A stretch of 64,000 nucleotides of DNA from positions 1,798,001 through 1,862,000 of the forward strand of contig NZ_CP136423.1 of assembly GCF_034356035.1 (NCBI RefSeq). Direction: 5' to 3'. Positions 36,025 to 45,164 of this stretch are shown piece after piece. This stretch comes from Blautia hydrogenotrophica DSM 10507 (lineage in GTDB: Bacteria; Bacillota; Clostridia; Lachnospirales; Lachnospiraceae). Position numbers and translations under genes: made by a program. Numbering within the stretch: position 1 is the first letter of the stretch; each line of letters opens with the position of its first letter. A model generated the notes under the pieces. That model was not told where the DNA came from. It did no database searches and was given only the letters and a program-made list of their open reading frames with translations.

Positions 36025-37206
36025 TCAAAGCTTTCTTCTTAGCACAGACAAAGAGAGAAGTCCTAAAAGGCTACTGAGTGCTCCTGCCCAGAAGATTTCA
36101 CCACTGATTCTTGTACTCTCGAAAAAACCAGAAATAAGTGGGGCGCACAGTGTCGCTGCCGCCAGACCCAGCATCACATAACCATAATTTTCCCCGGAAT
36201 GACGCATTCCGAATATTCTGCTGCAAAGAGAAGGAAAGCTTCCCATAATTCCTCCATAACAACCATAGACTAACACAATGGCTGCCGGGATCACTGAGAC
36301 CGGAGCCGTCGCCAGCAGGACCATAGAGACTCCGGTCACGACAAGCACAACTTTTACACAGAGAATCCTCCCAAACCTGTCTGCGAGAGTGGGAACAACC
36401 AGACGGGCAGAAGCGTTGCAGACAGATCCTGCCATGACTGCCGCAACCGCCGTGGACACGGAGATTCCTCGATCAGTCTGAATCGACTGTGCTAGAGGAG
36501 ACATCAACATATAGGGAATCAACCCTAAAAACATAGTGAGTGTCAGGAAGTAAAATTGGGGCATTCTCACCATCTGGTTCGCACAGTAGGAGAGAGTTTC
36601 TTCTTCCTTCTTGGCAGAGGACACTTCGCTCCATTCAGGCGGATTGTCCACAAACACAGCACTTAAAATCCATGAAAGCCCTACAAGGGCTCCGACCAAC
36701 AGAAGGTTTTTCTGAATGCCTACTTGTTCCAATAAGTTTTTGCACAGCGGAGCCATAAAAAAGCCAAACAGACCATTTGCTGTGACAATCACCCCGGACG
36801 CAAAACCAGGACTTTTAGGATACCATTTCTGGGCCGTAGAGATAATGGTAGAATAAATCATACCCTGTCCGATTCCCTGCATCACACCGTAGGTCAGATA
36901 CATCCCTATTGGTGACGGGCGCAGGCAAAAGGCCGCTGCCAGTAGACTGGCTGTGAAAATTCCTCCTCCATAGACGATGGAAACCTTAGGGCTGTATCGG
37001 TCCTGAAGCCGTCCACCTAGAATATTTCCACCTACAAAGACCACAAAATAAATATAAAAACATAGGGAAGTCTGCCCCCTTGTCCACCCTACATCCTCCA
37101 TGACATATGGTTGATAAACCGACCAAATATGCGGAAAACCGGTAAAAAATATGGCGAAAGCTCCTGCCAGCAGTACTTGATATTTTCTGATGCTCTTTTT
37201 TGGCAT
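36025..37206 (-). CDS. OFA-family MFS transporter
   Basis: A 12-segment major facilitator of the oxalate/formate antiporter group. The ATG ending at 37206 follows GAGAGGAAG and gives 393 residues, beginning MPKKSIRKYQVLLAG. The GGRLQDRYSPK loop between segments 2 and 3 is the MFS A motif. Substrate cannot be told; OFA members carry small organic anions. It lies downstream of the DUF3783 gene with a 100-bp gap. Confidence 0.85.
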   Translation of the reverse strand: MPKKSIRKYQVLLAGAFAIFFTGFPHIWSVYQPYVMEDVGWTRGQTSLCFYIYFVVFVGGNILGGRLQDRYSPKVSIVYGGGIFTASLLAAAFCLRPSPIGMYLTYGVMQGIGQGMIYSTIISTAQKWYPKSPGFASGVIVTANGLFGFFMAPLCKNLLEQVGIQKNLLLVGALVGLSWILSAVFVDNPPEWSEVSSAKKEEETLSYCANQMVRMPQFYFLTLTMFLGLIPYMLMSPLAQSIQTDRGISVSTAVAAVMAGSVCNASARLVVPTLADRFGRILCVKVVLVVTGVSMVLLATAPVSVIPAAIVLVYGCYGGIMGSFPSLCSRIFGMRHSGENYGYVMLGLAAATLCAPLISGFFESTRISGEIFWAGALSSLLGLLSLSVLRRKL

Positions 37207-37306
37207 AGATATCTTCCTCTCTGTTCTGCTCTTTTGCAGTTTTGCTATTCTCTTATTTTTTACCGGTCTCTTCTGTTTTATTCCGGGAGTTCCAGATAGA
37301 ATTCTC

Positions 37307-37735
37307 TCAGTCACTCAGAGAATTATCGTTGTCTCCATGAAATGGAGCATTTTGATTCTCCATCTGCCTGTGTTCTGCCAAAATCTCTTCGTATAGCTGA
37401 TAGAACGTCCAGCCTGCGTTGGTAGCCGTGATTACCGCTTTCAGGTCAATTTTAGGAATACCAGCCTTCCTGATTCGCAAGAACAGCTCATCCATACGGC
37501 GGCTGGAAAAGTCTTTCATAACCAACACCTCCTGAGAAATCAGAGGCAGCGCTTCTCCTATCTCATTCTTCTCATACCCGTCCATTCCTGCAAGATATCC
37601 TACACGTTCTCCAACCTGGCAGGCACCGATATTTTTTATCCGCACGCCCATCTGAATCAGAACTGCTTTTAACTTAGCTGTCTTTTTCGTACTCTCAGGC
37701 GTGTAATATAACACAGTCTCTCTATTCCTTCCCAT
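37307..37735 (-). CDS. DUF3783 domain-containing protein
   Basis: A 142-residue protein of unknown function. Recognisable are the QMGVRIKNI segment and the repeated Val/Ile-rich strands of the family; the C-terminus is Asp/Asn-rich. It lies 13 bp downstream of the DUF4097 gene, so it may be read through from the PadR operon. Confidence 0.7.
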   Translation of the reverse strand: MGRNRETVLYYTPESTKKTAKLKAVLIQMGVRIKNIGACQVGERVGYLAGMDGYEKNEIGEALPLISQEVLVMKDFSSRRMDELFLRIRKAGIPKIDLKAVITATNAGWTFYQLYEEILAEHRQMENQNAPFHGDNDNSLSD

Positions 37736-37748
37736 CTTTTCGACTCCT

Positions 37749-38831
37749 CTACTCCTGATTATTTTGAAAGGTCACCGCGATATCACCGGAATCACAGTAC
37801 ATTTGAACAGACTTGCCTTTTCCTGCGTGATTCTCATAGTAGTACTCATCAGAATCCCCATGAATCTTCGAGGCGCCTTCCACAGACATTTTCCCATAAT
37901 CTGTCTCCAAAGACAAGTCGTAATCTTCTAATTTTCCTGTCAGTTCCACGGTGATATCTCCGTATGCATTTTTGCCTTCCAATTCTTTCAGATCACAGTT
38001 TCCTAAGAGTAGGTCCCCGGAGTCCATCTCTAAATTCGCCCTGTCTCCCTTTAGCTCTCCTATGGTTACATCTCCATAATCATCGGTCAGGTTCAGAGTT
38101 CCCACGGACGCTGTCTGAATCTCGATCTTTCCGTTGTCTGCGGTGACATCAGTATCCTGTGTGTTCAGCTTCGTGAGTTTTATATTCCCATAGGAATTTT
38201 CCATGGTCAATTTTGTAGCTTTTAAGCTTTCTGCCGTCAAATCCCCAGAGTCCAGATAGAGCTTTGCATTCTGTGCGGTCAGAGATTTCGCGGTGATATC
38301 TCCATAATCCGCTCTGAGCTTCAAGGTATCTGCATCCACATCGTCCAGCTTCATATCACCGCTGTCCGTGGACAACGAGACGCTTTGAAACTTCGTGTTC
38401 CTCGGCACATAAAGTTTCACATAATAGTTCTTCTCATCAGAACCTAGTCGACTAAAGAAATCGAAATTGAAATAAGAAAGGACAAAATCACTGTGCTCTT
38501 CTTTCAGGGTCAAAGTCTGATCTTTCACTTCCAACAAGGGTTCCTTGATATTCTTATCACCTTCTAGATAATATTCAATATAATAATCGTCCGATAAAAT
38601 CACCTGCACATCTGCATCATCCACATTCAGTCTGATATTTTGAAACTTGTCAAGGCGGGTCTTTTTTAATCTGAAATTCTCCTCTGAGGAACTTTTGGCT
38701 CCGTGTATTCCGTTTTGGTCAATGGTAAAACCTGGACGACCTCCCAAAGCGACTCCAGCAGTCAGAAACACCACTCCGGCAGCCGCGACAGCGGCAGCGA
38801 CTACCACCCAGCTTTTTTTCTTAAATCTCAT
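37749..38831 (-). CDS. DUF4097 beta-strand-repeat protein
   Basis: A 360-residue secreted or membrane-tethered protein with one N-terminal membrane segment (about residues 7-30). The rest is a right-handed beta-solenoid-like array of near-repeats alternating DSGD and DYGD motifs about every 20-25 residues. These are typical of LiaG/DUF4097 proteins tied to envelope stress. It overlaps the DUF1700 gene by 11 bp. Confidence 0.85.
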   Translation of the reverse strand: MRFKKKSWVVVAAAVAAAGVVFLTAGVALGGRPGFTIDQNGIHGAKSSSEENFRLKKTRLDKFQNIRLNVDDADVQVILSDDYYIEYYLEGDKNIKEPLLEVKDQTLTLKEEHSDFVLSYFNFDFFSRLGSDEKNYYVKLYVPRNTKFQSVSLSTDSGDMKLDDVDADTLKLRADYGDITAKSLTAQNAKLYLDSGDLTAESLKATKLTMENSYGNIKLTKLNTQDTDVTADNGKIEIQTASVGTLNLTDDYGDVTIGELKGDRANLEMDSGDLLLGNCDLKELEGKNAYGDITVELTGKLEDYDLSLETDYGKMSVEGASKIHGDSDEYYYENHAGKGKSVQMYCDSGDIAVTFQNNQE

Positions 38832-39417
38832 ATTTTTTTCCTCCTCTCTTCTTAATCATTCGTCCGACTCCCTTGCTAATACCTGACAGGCAGACTTTAC
38901 ACAGCCATATGGAAAAAATACCTGCCAATAATCCCAGTCCAAAGACCAGAAGACTCAGTCCAAAAGTGGCCAAACCATTTGCGGGAGACGTAAAAATCAG
39001 CCATACTCCCGCTGCCAGTCCGATGACTGCACTGAGCACCGCAGCCAGCACCAAAACAAATGTGCTAAGCAGCAAGGACAAGACGACAACTCCGAAGCAC
39101 CCTATCAGTACCGCCGCAGACACCGCCAGCGGAAGCCCAATGGGAGCTGCCAGCACTGCCAGAAGTCCAATCCAAACCGCACCAAATCCCCTTCTCATAT
39201 TCTCGGGCCTGTTCTCTGTATTTTTTACCGCCAAATCCATGATGATCTGTTCTGCCGCAGACTGAGGATCTCCCAGATCTTGAATCGCCTGCTGTTCTTT
39301 CTCAGCCCCTGCCTCGTCAAAATATTCCTGAAAGTATTCCATCGCCCTGTCAAAGTCTTCCCGAGGAAGATGTTTTAATCTCACTGACAAACGGCGCATG
39401 TATTCTGTCCTAGTCAT
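38821..39417 (-). CDS. DUF1700 family membrane protein
   Basis: A 198-residue protein with an N-terminal helical domain (MTRTEYMRRLSVRLKHL) and four or so C-terminal membrane segments. The start ATG ending at 39417 follows GGAGG with 8-nt spacing; an ATG five codons earlier overlaps that site. The PadR-DUF1700-DUF4097 order is seen in many Firmicutes, where the small module is linked to envelope function. It overlaps the PadR gene by 8 bp. Confidence 0.85.
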   Translation of the reverse strand: MTRTEYMRRLSVRLKHLPREDFDRAMEYFQEYFDEAGAEKEQQAIQDLGDPQSAAEQIIMDLAVKNTENRPENMRRGFGAVWIGLLAVLAAPIGLPLAVSAAVLIGCFGVVVLSLLLSTFVLVLAAVLSAVIGLAAGVWLIFTSPANGLATFGLSLLVFGLGLLAGIFSIWLCKVCLSGISKGVGRMIKKRGGKKYEI

Positions 39418-39730
39418 AATTTTTTCCTCCATCCATAATATTGCTTATCGCGTCCTGAAATTGTCTCCACTGTTCAGAGAGCTCTTCCTGCTTTTGCTGT
39501 CCTTCCTGAGTGATTCGATAATATTTACGATTCCTGCCCTGGTATGGCTGATCGTAGGAAGTCAAAAAACCCTGTTCCAAAAGCCTTCGTAAAACGGGAT
39601 ACAACGTGGAATCTTTGGTGTTTGAGACTGTCTTTATCACCTGACTGATCTGATATCCATAGGCGTCCCCATGAGAAACGATCGTCAGCACCAGTAAATC
39701 AAACATCGGCGCATTCAATGTAAAAATCAT
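39410..39730 (-). CDS. PadR family transcriptional regulator
   Basis: A 106-residue winged-helix regulator with the PadR N-terminal fold (LTIVSHGDAYGYQI; TLYPVLRRL) and a short C-terminal dimer helix. It is the first gene of the operon with DUF1700, DUF4097 and perhaps DUF3783. It probably represses its own promoter, since a 21-bp palindrome covers the -10 at 39777-39797. Confidence 0.92.
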   Translation of the reverse strand: MIFTLNAPMFDLLVLTIVSHGDAYGYQISQVIKTVSNTKDSTLYPVLRRLLEQGFLTSYDQPYQGRNRKYYRITQEGQQKQEELSEQWRQFQDAISNIMDGGKNYD

Positions 39731-39776
39731 CTCGTACCTCCTCTCATCTTGTGACTGTTATATCTTTTTCTTTTAC

Positions 39777-39807
39777 ATATTATATTTCATATAATATAAA
39801 AAGTCAA
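39777..39807 (-). promoter_or_regulatory. PadR promoter with embedded 21-bp palindromic operator
   Basis: On the minus strand a -35 TTGACT (39802-39807), a 17-bp spacer and a consensus -10 TATAAT (39779-39784). A perfect palindrome ATATTATAT-TTC-ATATAATAT at 39777-39797 covers the -10 and half the spacer, a natural place for repressor binding. It lies 47 bp from the padR start. Confidence 0.65.
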
Positions 39808-39836
39808 TATATATGTATTATTTTTATATACTAAAA

Positions 39837-40042
39837 AGTGACAAGCTCTTTCCTATTACGTAAAAAAGAATCCTGCCCCGCAGGATTCTCCGCCTGCGGC
39901 GGGTTGCATCAGCAACATTTTCATCTCCGCCGCAACACCGCCTTGCGGTGCACTATCTTATTGCGGCGTGTGCGTCCCTAGCGGAGCGTTTTTATTTAGG
40001 AAAGAGCTTATCACGCTAATGCGCGAAAGCTCTTTCCTAAAT
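39837..40042. repeat. Mosaic structured repeat E2, copy b
   Basis: About 205 bp filling most of the 384-bp gap between padR and rnfB. From the left: AGCTCTTTCCTATTACGT, an AATCCTG/CAGGATT hairpin, CCGCCTGCGGCGG, CCGCAACACCGC and the core GTGCGTCCCTAGCGGAGC followed by a T-run. It closes with a stem AGGAAAGAGCTT/AAGCTCTTTCCT around CACGCTAATGCG. Order and core match copies a and c; the extra left modules are specific to this copy. Confidence 0.7.
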
Positions 40043-40074
40043 AAAAAAAGACTGCCAAGCTGACAGTCTTTTTT
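40043..40074 (-). terminator. Terminator of the rnf operon
   Basis: Minus-strand stem AGACTGTCAGCTTGGCAGTCT followed by a run of seven T residues, 41-71 bp after the rnfB stop. Confidence 0.85.
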
Positions 40075-40114
40075 ATCTTTGAGTTTCTTCCCTATTTACG
40101 TTAAAAGATTTCCT

Positions 40115-40906
40115 TTAAAAGATGATATGTCTCGGACAAACTTCTTTACATGCCCCACAGTTCGTACACTTTTCGTAATCAATATGAGCACAGAAATTAT
40201 CCACCTTGATCGCCTCACTCGGACAAGTCTTCTCGCATTTTTTACATCCGATACACCCTACTTCACAGTTGGCAGTCACAGCCTTGCCCTTCGCATTGGA
40301 ACTGCAATGTACAAACACCTCCTGCGGATATGGAACCAACTCAATCAAATGTTTCGGACATTTCGCAACACATTTACCACAGGCTTTGCATGCCTCTTTA
40401 TCTACGACAGCGACTCCATTTACAATATGAATGGCATCAAATGGGCACGCTTTCACACAGCTACCATATCCCAGACATCCGTAATCACAGGACTTCGCCC
40501 CGCCACCTGGCACAAAAGCCATCATCTCACAGTCTTCCACACCAGTATATTTGTAATTCAAATGCGTCTTAGAACAGTCACCGGCACATTTGACAAACGC
40601 CACCTGACGGACAGACTCCGTAATTTCCTCGCCCATGATCTTAGCAATCTGCTTCGCAGCAGCATCACCACCGACCGGACATGCATTTACGGGAGCTTCC
40701 CCCTTCGCAATCGCCGTTGCCAAACCATCACATCCCGGAAAACCACAACCGCCACAGTTATTTCCAGGCAGAGCCTCTCTGACTGCGATTTCCTTTTCGT
40801 CCACTTCCACTTCGAATTTTTTGCCGGACACCCCCAGGAAAATTCCTATAAAGAGGCCGACACCTGCCACAACCACAGTGGCAATGAGAATTGCTGTAAT
40901 ATCCAT
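40115..40906 (-). CDS. rnfB: Rnf electron-transport complex subunit B
   Basis: Iron-sulfur subunit that takes electrons from ferredoxin. A short membrane anchor (about residues 4-24) precedes the CGGCGFPGC-type four-cysteine domain and a series of CxxCxxC-type clusters: CKACGKCVAKC, CIGCKKCEKTC, CTNCGACKEVC and a CLGYGSC variant. It is last in rnfCDGEAB and is followed by a strong terminator. The length of 263 residues is typical of clostridial forms. Confidence 0.95.
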   Translation of the reverse strand: MDITAILIATVVVAGVGLFIGIFLGVSGKKFEVEVDEKEIAVREALPGNNCGGCGFPGCDGLATAIAKGEAPVNACPVGGDAAAKQIAKIMGEEITESVRQVAFVKCAGDCSKTHLNYKYTGVEDCEMMAFVPGGGAKSCDYGCLGYGSCVKACPFDAIHIVNGVAVVDKEACKACGKCVAKCPKHLIELVPYPQEVFVHCSSNAKGKAVTANCEVGCIGCKKCEKTCPSEAIKVDNFCAHIDYEKCTNCGACKEVCPRHIIF

Positions 40907-40919
40907 ACGATCTGCCTCC

Positions 40920-41495
40920 TTAAATTAATCCTGAAAATCCAAAAAATGCTATTGCCATCAGTCCTGCAGTAATCAACACGATGGGAAATCCCTGAAAAGA
41001 TTTCGGAATATCGTTGTACTGAATTTTCTCTCTCAAACTTGCCATAAGCACAATAGCCAAAGTAAAGCCAATTGCTGTGGCAAAGCCGTTTACGGTACCC
41101 TGAAGAACATTGTAAGACTCCTGCACATTGATGAGCGCTACACCCAAAACTGCACAGTTCGTAGTAATCAGCGGCAAATACACTCCCAAGCTCTGATACA
41201 GAGACGGCATCGTCTTTTTTAAGAACATTTCCACAAACTGTACTAGCGCAGCGATTACCAGAATGAAAACGATCGTCTGCAGATACTCCAATCCCGTCGG
41301 TACTAAGATAAATTGATAGATCAGGCTGGTGACAAAAGACGACAACGTAATGACAAAGACAATCGCACCGCCCATGCCGGCTGCCGTGTCAATCTTCTTA
41401 GAAACTCCAAAAAATGGACAAAGTCCCAAAAACTGACTGAGCACCACGTTGTTTACCAGGGCAGATCCGATAATGATAATCAGTAATTCTTTCAC
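40920..41495 (-). CDS. rnfA: Rnf complex subunit A
   Basis: Integral membrane subunit of 191 residues with six membrane segments, beginning MKELLIIIIGSALVNN. It contains the conserved FLGLCPFFG cysteine segment that in related complexes helps bind a membrane iron-sulfur cluster together with RnfE. It overlaps rnfE by 4 bp. Confidence 0.95.
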   Translation of the reverse strand: MKELLIIIIGSALVNNVVLSQFLGLCPFFGVSKKIDTAAGMGGAIVFVITLSSFVTSLIYQFILVPTGLEYLQTIVFILVIAALVQFVEMFLKKTMPSLYQSLGVYLPLITTNCAVLGVALINVQESYNVLQGTVNGFATAIGFTLAIVLMASLREKIQYNDIPKSFQGFPIVLITAGLMAIAFFGFSGLI

Positions 41496-42214
41496 TGTTT
41501 GTCACCTTCCTTTCCCGTGCAGGCTGAATTCTTGCAGGACTCACAGCCGCTACAGCACCCGCCGCTTTCACTGGGATCAATGTGACGTTTTGCCGCACCT
41601 AATTTAAAACGATTCTGCAGAGCAGATAAAGCTGCCAGTACAAAGAAAGCACCAGGCGCCAACACAAAGATTGTGATTGGCTCATATCCCATAACACCGT
41701 TAGCAGAATCCGCTAATGGCAGAAGCTGCATTCCGAACAGCTGTCCTGCCCCGAGCAATTCACGAACAGCACCAATGCAGGTGATGCTCAGTGTGAATCC
41801 AAGTCCCATACCAATTCCATCAAACAAGGAAGCAAGAGGTTTGTGCTTGGACGCATACGCTTCGGCACGCCCTAAAATAATACAGTTTACCACAATCAGA
41901 GGAATATAGATACCCAAAGCCGCATATAGACTTGGAATAAACGCCTCCAATAAAAACTGTACAATCGTCACAAAAGAGGCCACAACCACGATGAATGCAG
42001 GGATACGAACCTTATCTGGAATAAAATTCCGCAACATTGAGATAATCAGGTTCGACGCCGCCAAAATCGCCGTGGTAGTCAGACCCATGCCGACACCATT
42101 GACTGCTGATGTAGTGACCGCCAATGTCGGACACATTCCAAGAACCAGCACGAAGGTGGGATTTTCTTTGACGATACCGTTGACAAGTCTCTCAACCGGT
42201 GAGTTAGCCTTCAT
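41492..42214 (-). CDS. rnfE: Rnf complex subunit E with cysteine-rich tail
   Basis: Membrane subunit paired with RnfA. The first about 205 residues, with six segments and a LGMCPTLAV cysteine motif, match the family. The last about 30 residues extend beyond the usual end and carry five cysteines (220, 221, 224, 227, 232) in ESGGCCSGCESCKNSAC, which look like a metal-binding tail. RnfE is normally about 200-210 residues. Confidence 0.93.
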   Translation of the reverse strand: MKANSPVERLVNGIVKENPTFVLVLGMCPTLAVTTSAVNGVGMGLTTTAILAASNLIISMLRNFIPDKVRIPAFIVVVASFVTIVQFLLEAFIPSLYAALGIYIPLIVVNCIILGRAEAYASKHKPLASLFDGIGMGLGFTLSITCIGAVRELLGAGQLFGMQLLPLADSANGVMGYEPITIFVLAPGAFFVLAALSALQNRFKLGAAKRHIDPSESGGCCSGCESCKNSACTGKEGDKQ

Positions 42215-42217
42215 AGT

Positions 42218-42829
42218 TTAATTTCCCCCTTTCTCATACTGGAACGCGCACAGACCAGCGTTTACGCCGTTGGTCATCGCGTTGGTCGTAATTGTCGCCC
42301 CGCTGATGACGTCGATCTGATTTTCTTCTGTCGCACCATTTTTGGTATACTCAAATTTTTCTACATTCTTACCCGCAAACTGATTCTTAAATTCATCTGT
42401 GTCTGCCTTCATTCCCAATCCAGCAGTTTCACTGATAGATAGAACAGAGAGACCATTTAATGTGCCATCATCTTTTACGCCCATCGCAAACTGGATATCC
42501 CCGCCGTATCCCTCAGAAGTCGTAACGGTAAAGGCGTAACCGAGAGGAGCTCCGCTCTCATCCACCGCCAGCATCACTTCGTCGATATTCTCTCCTGTAT
42601 ATCCATTTTTATCCAGATAGCTTTCCAACTCCGGATCTTGTGTATCAGATACAGTCTCAAAGTCTGCGGCTTCCGCAAAAACTGCCTTGTAGGCCTCTGC
42701 TTTTGCTCTCGCCTGCTCTGCCGCGATAGGAGCCGCCGTGATATCATAGACAAGTCCCAGCAAAAGACCAGCGACCAGAGTAATCAAGGTAAGAGCAAAC
42801 GTGTCTTTTACAATGGTATTACTTTTCAT
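42218..42829 (-). CDS. rnfG: Rnf complex subunit G (FMN-binding)
   Basis: Flavoprotein with covalently bound FMN on the outer face. I start at the ATG ending at 42829 (MKSNTIVK), which follows GGAGGG; the longer reading is discarded. An N-terminal membrane segment and the flavinylation motif SGAT (in ISGATITTNAM) are clear; the product is 203 residues. It overlaps rnfD by 11 bp. Confidence 0.94.
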   Translation of the reverse strand: MKSNTIVKDTFALTLITLVAGLLLGLVYDITAAPIAAEQARAKAEAYKAVFAEAADFETVSDTQDPELESYLDKNGYTGENIDEVMLAVDESGAPLGYAFTVTTSEGYGGDIQFAMGVKDDGTLNGLSVLSISETAGLGMKADTDEFKNQFAGKNVEKFEYTKNGATEENQIDVISGATITTNAMTNGVNAGLCAFQYEKGGN

Positions 42830-43799
42830 GCTTTTTCCCTCCTTTGCCAAACGCCGTAGGACGGGTTACTTTCTCGATCAGCGGAACCAACAGGTTACAG
42901 AAAATGATTGCGTAGGAGACACCTTCCGCAGAGCCTCCGAACAGGCGGAAAATCGCTGTCAAAATACCCAGGCAGCACCCATATACCAGCTGTCCTTTCG
43001 GCGTAATCGGAGTAGTCACATAGTCTGTGGCCATAAACCACGCTCCCAGCATCAGGCCGCCACCAAACAGGTGAGCTCCCAGATAATTCAGATCAAAGCC
43101 CATACCGCTGGCCATCATATAAATGCAGATAAAAATTGCAAAACTTCCGATGTAGGTAAGCGGAACTTTAAAATCAATCACTTTAAAAGCCAGCAAAATT
43201 GCCGCACCGATCAAAAGCGCAATGACAGAAGTCTCACCGATAGTTCCCTGAATATTACCAATAAACATCTGAGAAACCTGCACGTCTCCCAAACTGCCGT
43301 ATTCTTTCATTGCAGCCAGAGGAGTTGCCCCTGAAACCGTATCTACGACTGCATGTGCCCCTTCTGCGACTTTAAAGTTTGTCATGCTTCCCGTGAAAGA
43401 AATCAGCAAAAAGCATCTAGCGCCCAGGGCCGGATTCATAATATTCTGTCCCAGACCACCGAACAGCTGTTTTACGACAATAATCGCGAACGCGCTACCC
43501 AATACGGGAATCCACAGCGGAATCTCAGGCGGCATATTCAATGCCAGCAAGAGACCAGTCACAACTGCGCTGAAATCTTTGACTGTATTCGCCTTGTGCA
43601 TAAAATGATCAAAAAGCCATTCAAATAATACACTGGAGGCCACAGTCACTAATATTACCAGTAAAGCGTGAAATCCAAAGTTCCACACTCCAAATACAGT
43701 AGCAGGCATCAATGCGATGACTACCAGCTGCATCAGTCTGCTCGTGCTCATCTTGTCCCTGACATGAGGATTCGATGACACATTATACATTTCGTTCAT
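42819..43799 (-). CDS. rnfD: Rnf complex subunit D (FMN-binding)
   Basis: Integral membrane flavoprotein of 326 residues with about nine membrane segments. The covalent FMN motif SGAT is in VSGATPLAAMKE. It shares homology with NqrB of sodium-pumping NADH dehydrogenases. It lies 14 bp downstream of rnfC. Confidence 0.95.
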   Translation of the reverse strand: MNEMYNVSSNPHVRDKMSTSRLMQLVVIALMPATVFGVWNFGFHALLVILVTVASSVLFEWLFDHFMHKANTVKDFSAVVTGLLLALNMPPEIPLWIPVLGSAFAIIVVKQLFGGLGQNIMNPALGARCFLLISFTGSMTNFKVAEGAHAVVDTVSGATPLAAMKEYGSLGDVQVSQMFIGNIQGTIGETSVIALLIGAAILLAFKVIDFKVPLTYIGSFAIFICIYMMASGMGFDLNYLGAHLFGGGLMLGAWFMATDYVTTPITPKGQLVYGCCLGILTAIFRLFGGSAEGVSYAIIFCNLLVPLIEKVTRPTAFGKGGKKHEK

Positions 43800-43813
43800 G
43801 TTCTCTCCTCCCT

Positions 43814-45133
43814 CTACCCTCTCTTACGGCTCGCAAGAACCATCTTGCGCATTGACTTAATGGACTGCGTCAGCGGACGTTTAGCCGGACAGATATAACT
43901 ACAGCAGCCACATTCGCAGCATTCCATTCCGTCAAACTCCTGGAATTTCTCCATATCTCCGTGCTGGGCAAAAGTCGCCAATCTGGCCGGTATCACATGC
44001 CCCGGACAGACACTGACGCAACGGCCACAGTTGATGCAGGCAGTCTCCTGTACATGGGAGACCTCATCCCGAAGAAAGCTCAAAATTGCAGAGGAAGTCT
44101 TCGTACACGGAATATCCAAGCCATACATGGAAAAGCCCATCATAGGACCTCCAGAGATGATTTTCTCCGGCTGACCCTTAAAGCCTCCTGCTGCCTCCAC
44201 CAATTCATTCATATTTGTTCCGGTGCTGACCATGAAATTCTTAGGCTGGGCAACTGCATCTCCCGTCACCGTGACAATACGGTCAATCACCGGTCTTCCC
44301 AGCATAACAGCTTTATAGATTGCAGTGACTGTATCCACATTGTCCACCACACACCCTACGTCTGCCGGCAGCATGGAAGAATTGATCTCACGCCCGGTGG
44401 TCGCATAGATCAACGCACGCTCACCACCCTGCGGATATTTTGTCATGAGAGCTTTTACTTCTATTCTTGGAATGTCTTTTACCAGCTCCTCCATCTTTCG
44501 AATACAGTCTGGTTTGTTGTCTTCAATGCAGATGTAACCCTTTGCATTGTCAAACAACGCCAGCATTACCTTCAGCCCTTCTACTACCTGCTCTCCTTCT
44601 TCCAGGAGTCTTCGGTAATCTGAAGTCAGATAAGGCTCACATTCCGCACCGTTGACTAATATGTACTCAATGCTCTCCGGATTCTTAGGAGCCAGCTTCA
44701 CATGGGTTGGGAATCCCGCTCCGCCCATACCTACGACTCCACCCTCTTGGATTCTCTTCAGAATTTCCTCCTTGGTCAGCTCCCCCAGAGAAGTCACTGG
44801 TTGATATTCTACTTCCTCATACTGCTGATCATTCTCCACAATGATTGCATTCGCCATTGTTCCTGTCGCTGTCAGACGGGGTTCCATCCCCTTTACGGTT
44901 CCAGACACCGACGCGTGGATAGGTGCCGACACAAAACCACCGGCTTCCGCGATCACCTGTCCTTTTAAAACGCGATCTCCCTTTTTCACCACAGGCTTAG
45001 CAGGAGCACCGATATGCTGCGACAATGGATAGGCCATGGTCCCTTTGGGAAGATAGACCTCAATGGGCTGTTCTTTTGACAATTCTTTCCCGTCAAAGGG
45101 ATGAATGCCACCTTTAAAGGTTAATAGTCCCAT
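43814..45133 (-). CDS. rnfC: Rnf complex subunit C
   Basis: Peripheral NADH-binding subunit. The 439-residue protein has a barrel-sandwich start, an NADH/FMN-binding GMGGAGFPTH motif, and two iron-sulfur motifs near the C-terminus: CINCGRCVSVC and CCECGCCSYIC. It is the first gene of the rnf operon, preceded by AAAGGAGG and a structured leader. Confidence 0.96.
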   Translation of the reverse strand: MGLLTFKGGIHPFDGKELSKEQPIEVYLPKGTMAYPLSQHIGAPAKPVVKKGDRVLKGQVIAEAGGFVSAPIHASVSGTVKGMEPRLTATGTMANAIIVENDQQYEEVEYQPVTSLGELTKEEILKRIQEGGVVGMGGAGFPTHVKLAPKNPESIEYILVNGAECEPYLTSDYRRLLEEGEQVVEGLKVMLALFDNAKGYICIEDNKPDCIRKMEELVKDIPRIEVKALMTKYPQGGERALIYATTGREINSSMLPADVGCVVDNVDTVTAIYKAVMLGRPVIDRIVTVTGDAVAQPKNFMVSTGTNMNELVEAAGGFKGQPEKIISGGPMMGFSMYGLDIPCTKTSSAILSFLRDEVSHVQETACINCGRCVSVCPGHVIPARLATFAQHGDMEKFQEFDGMECCECGCCSYICPAKRPLTQSIKSMRKMVLASRKRG

Positions 45134-45164
45134 TTATTCATTCAACCTCCTTTAATCAGTATTG

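Noticed and set aside
40079..40972. A 297-codon plus-strand ORF
   Set aside because: It is antisense to rnfB along its whole length, is rich in His, Ser and Thr, has no domain, and rnfB with its many iron-sulfur motifs is certain.
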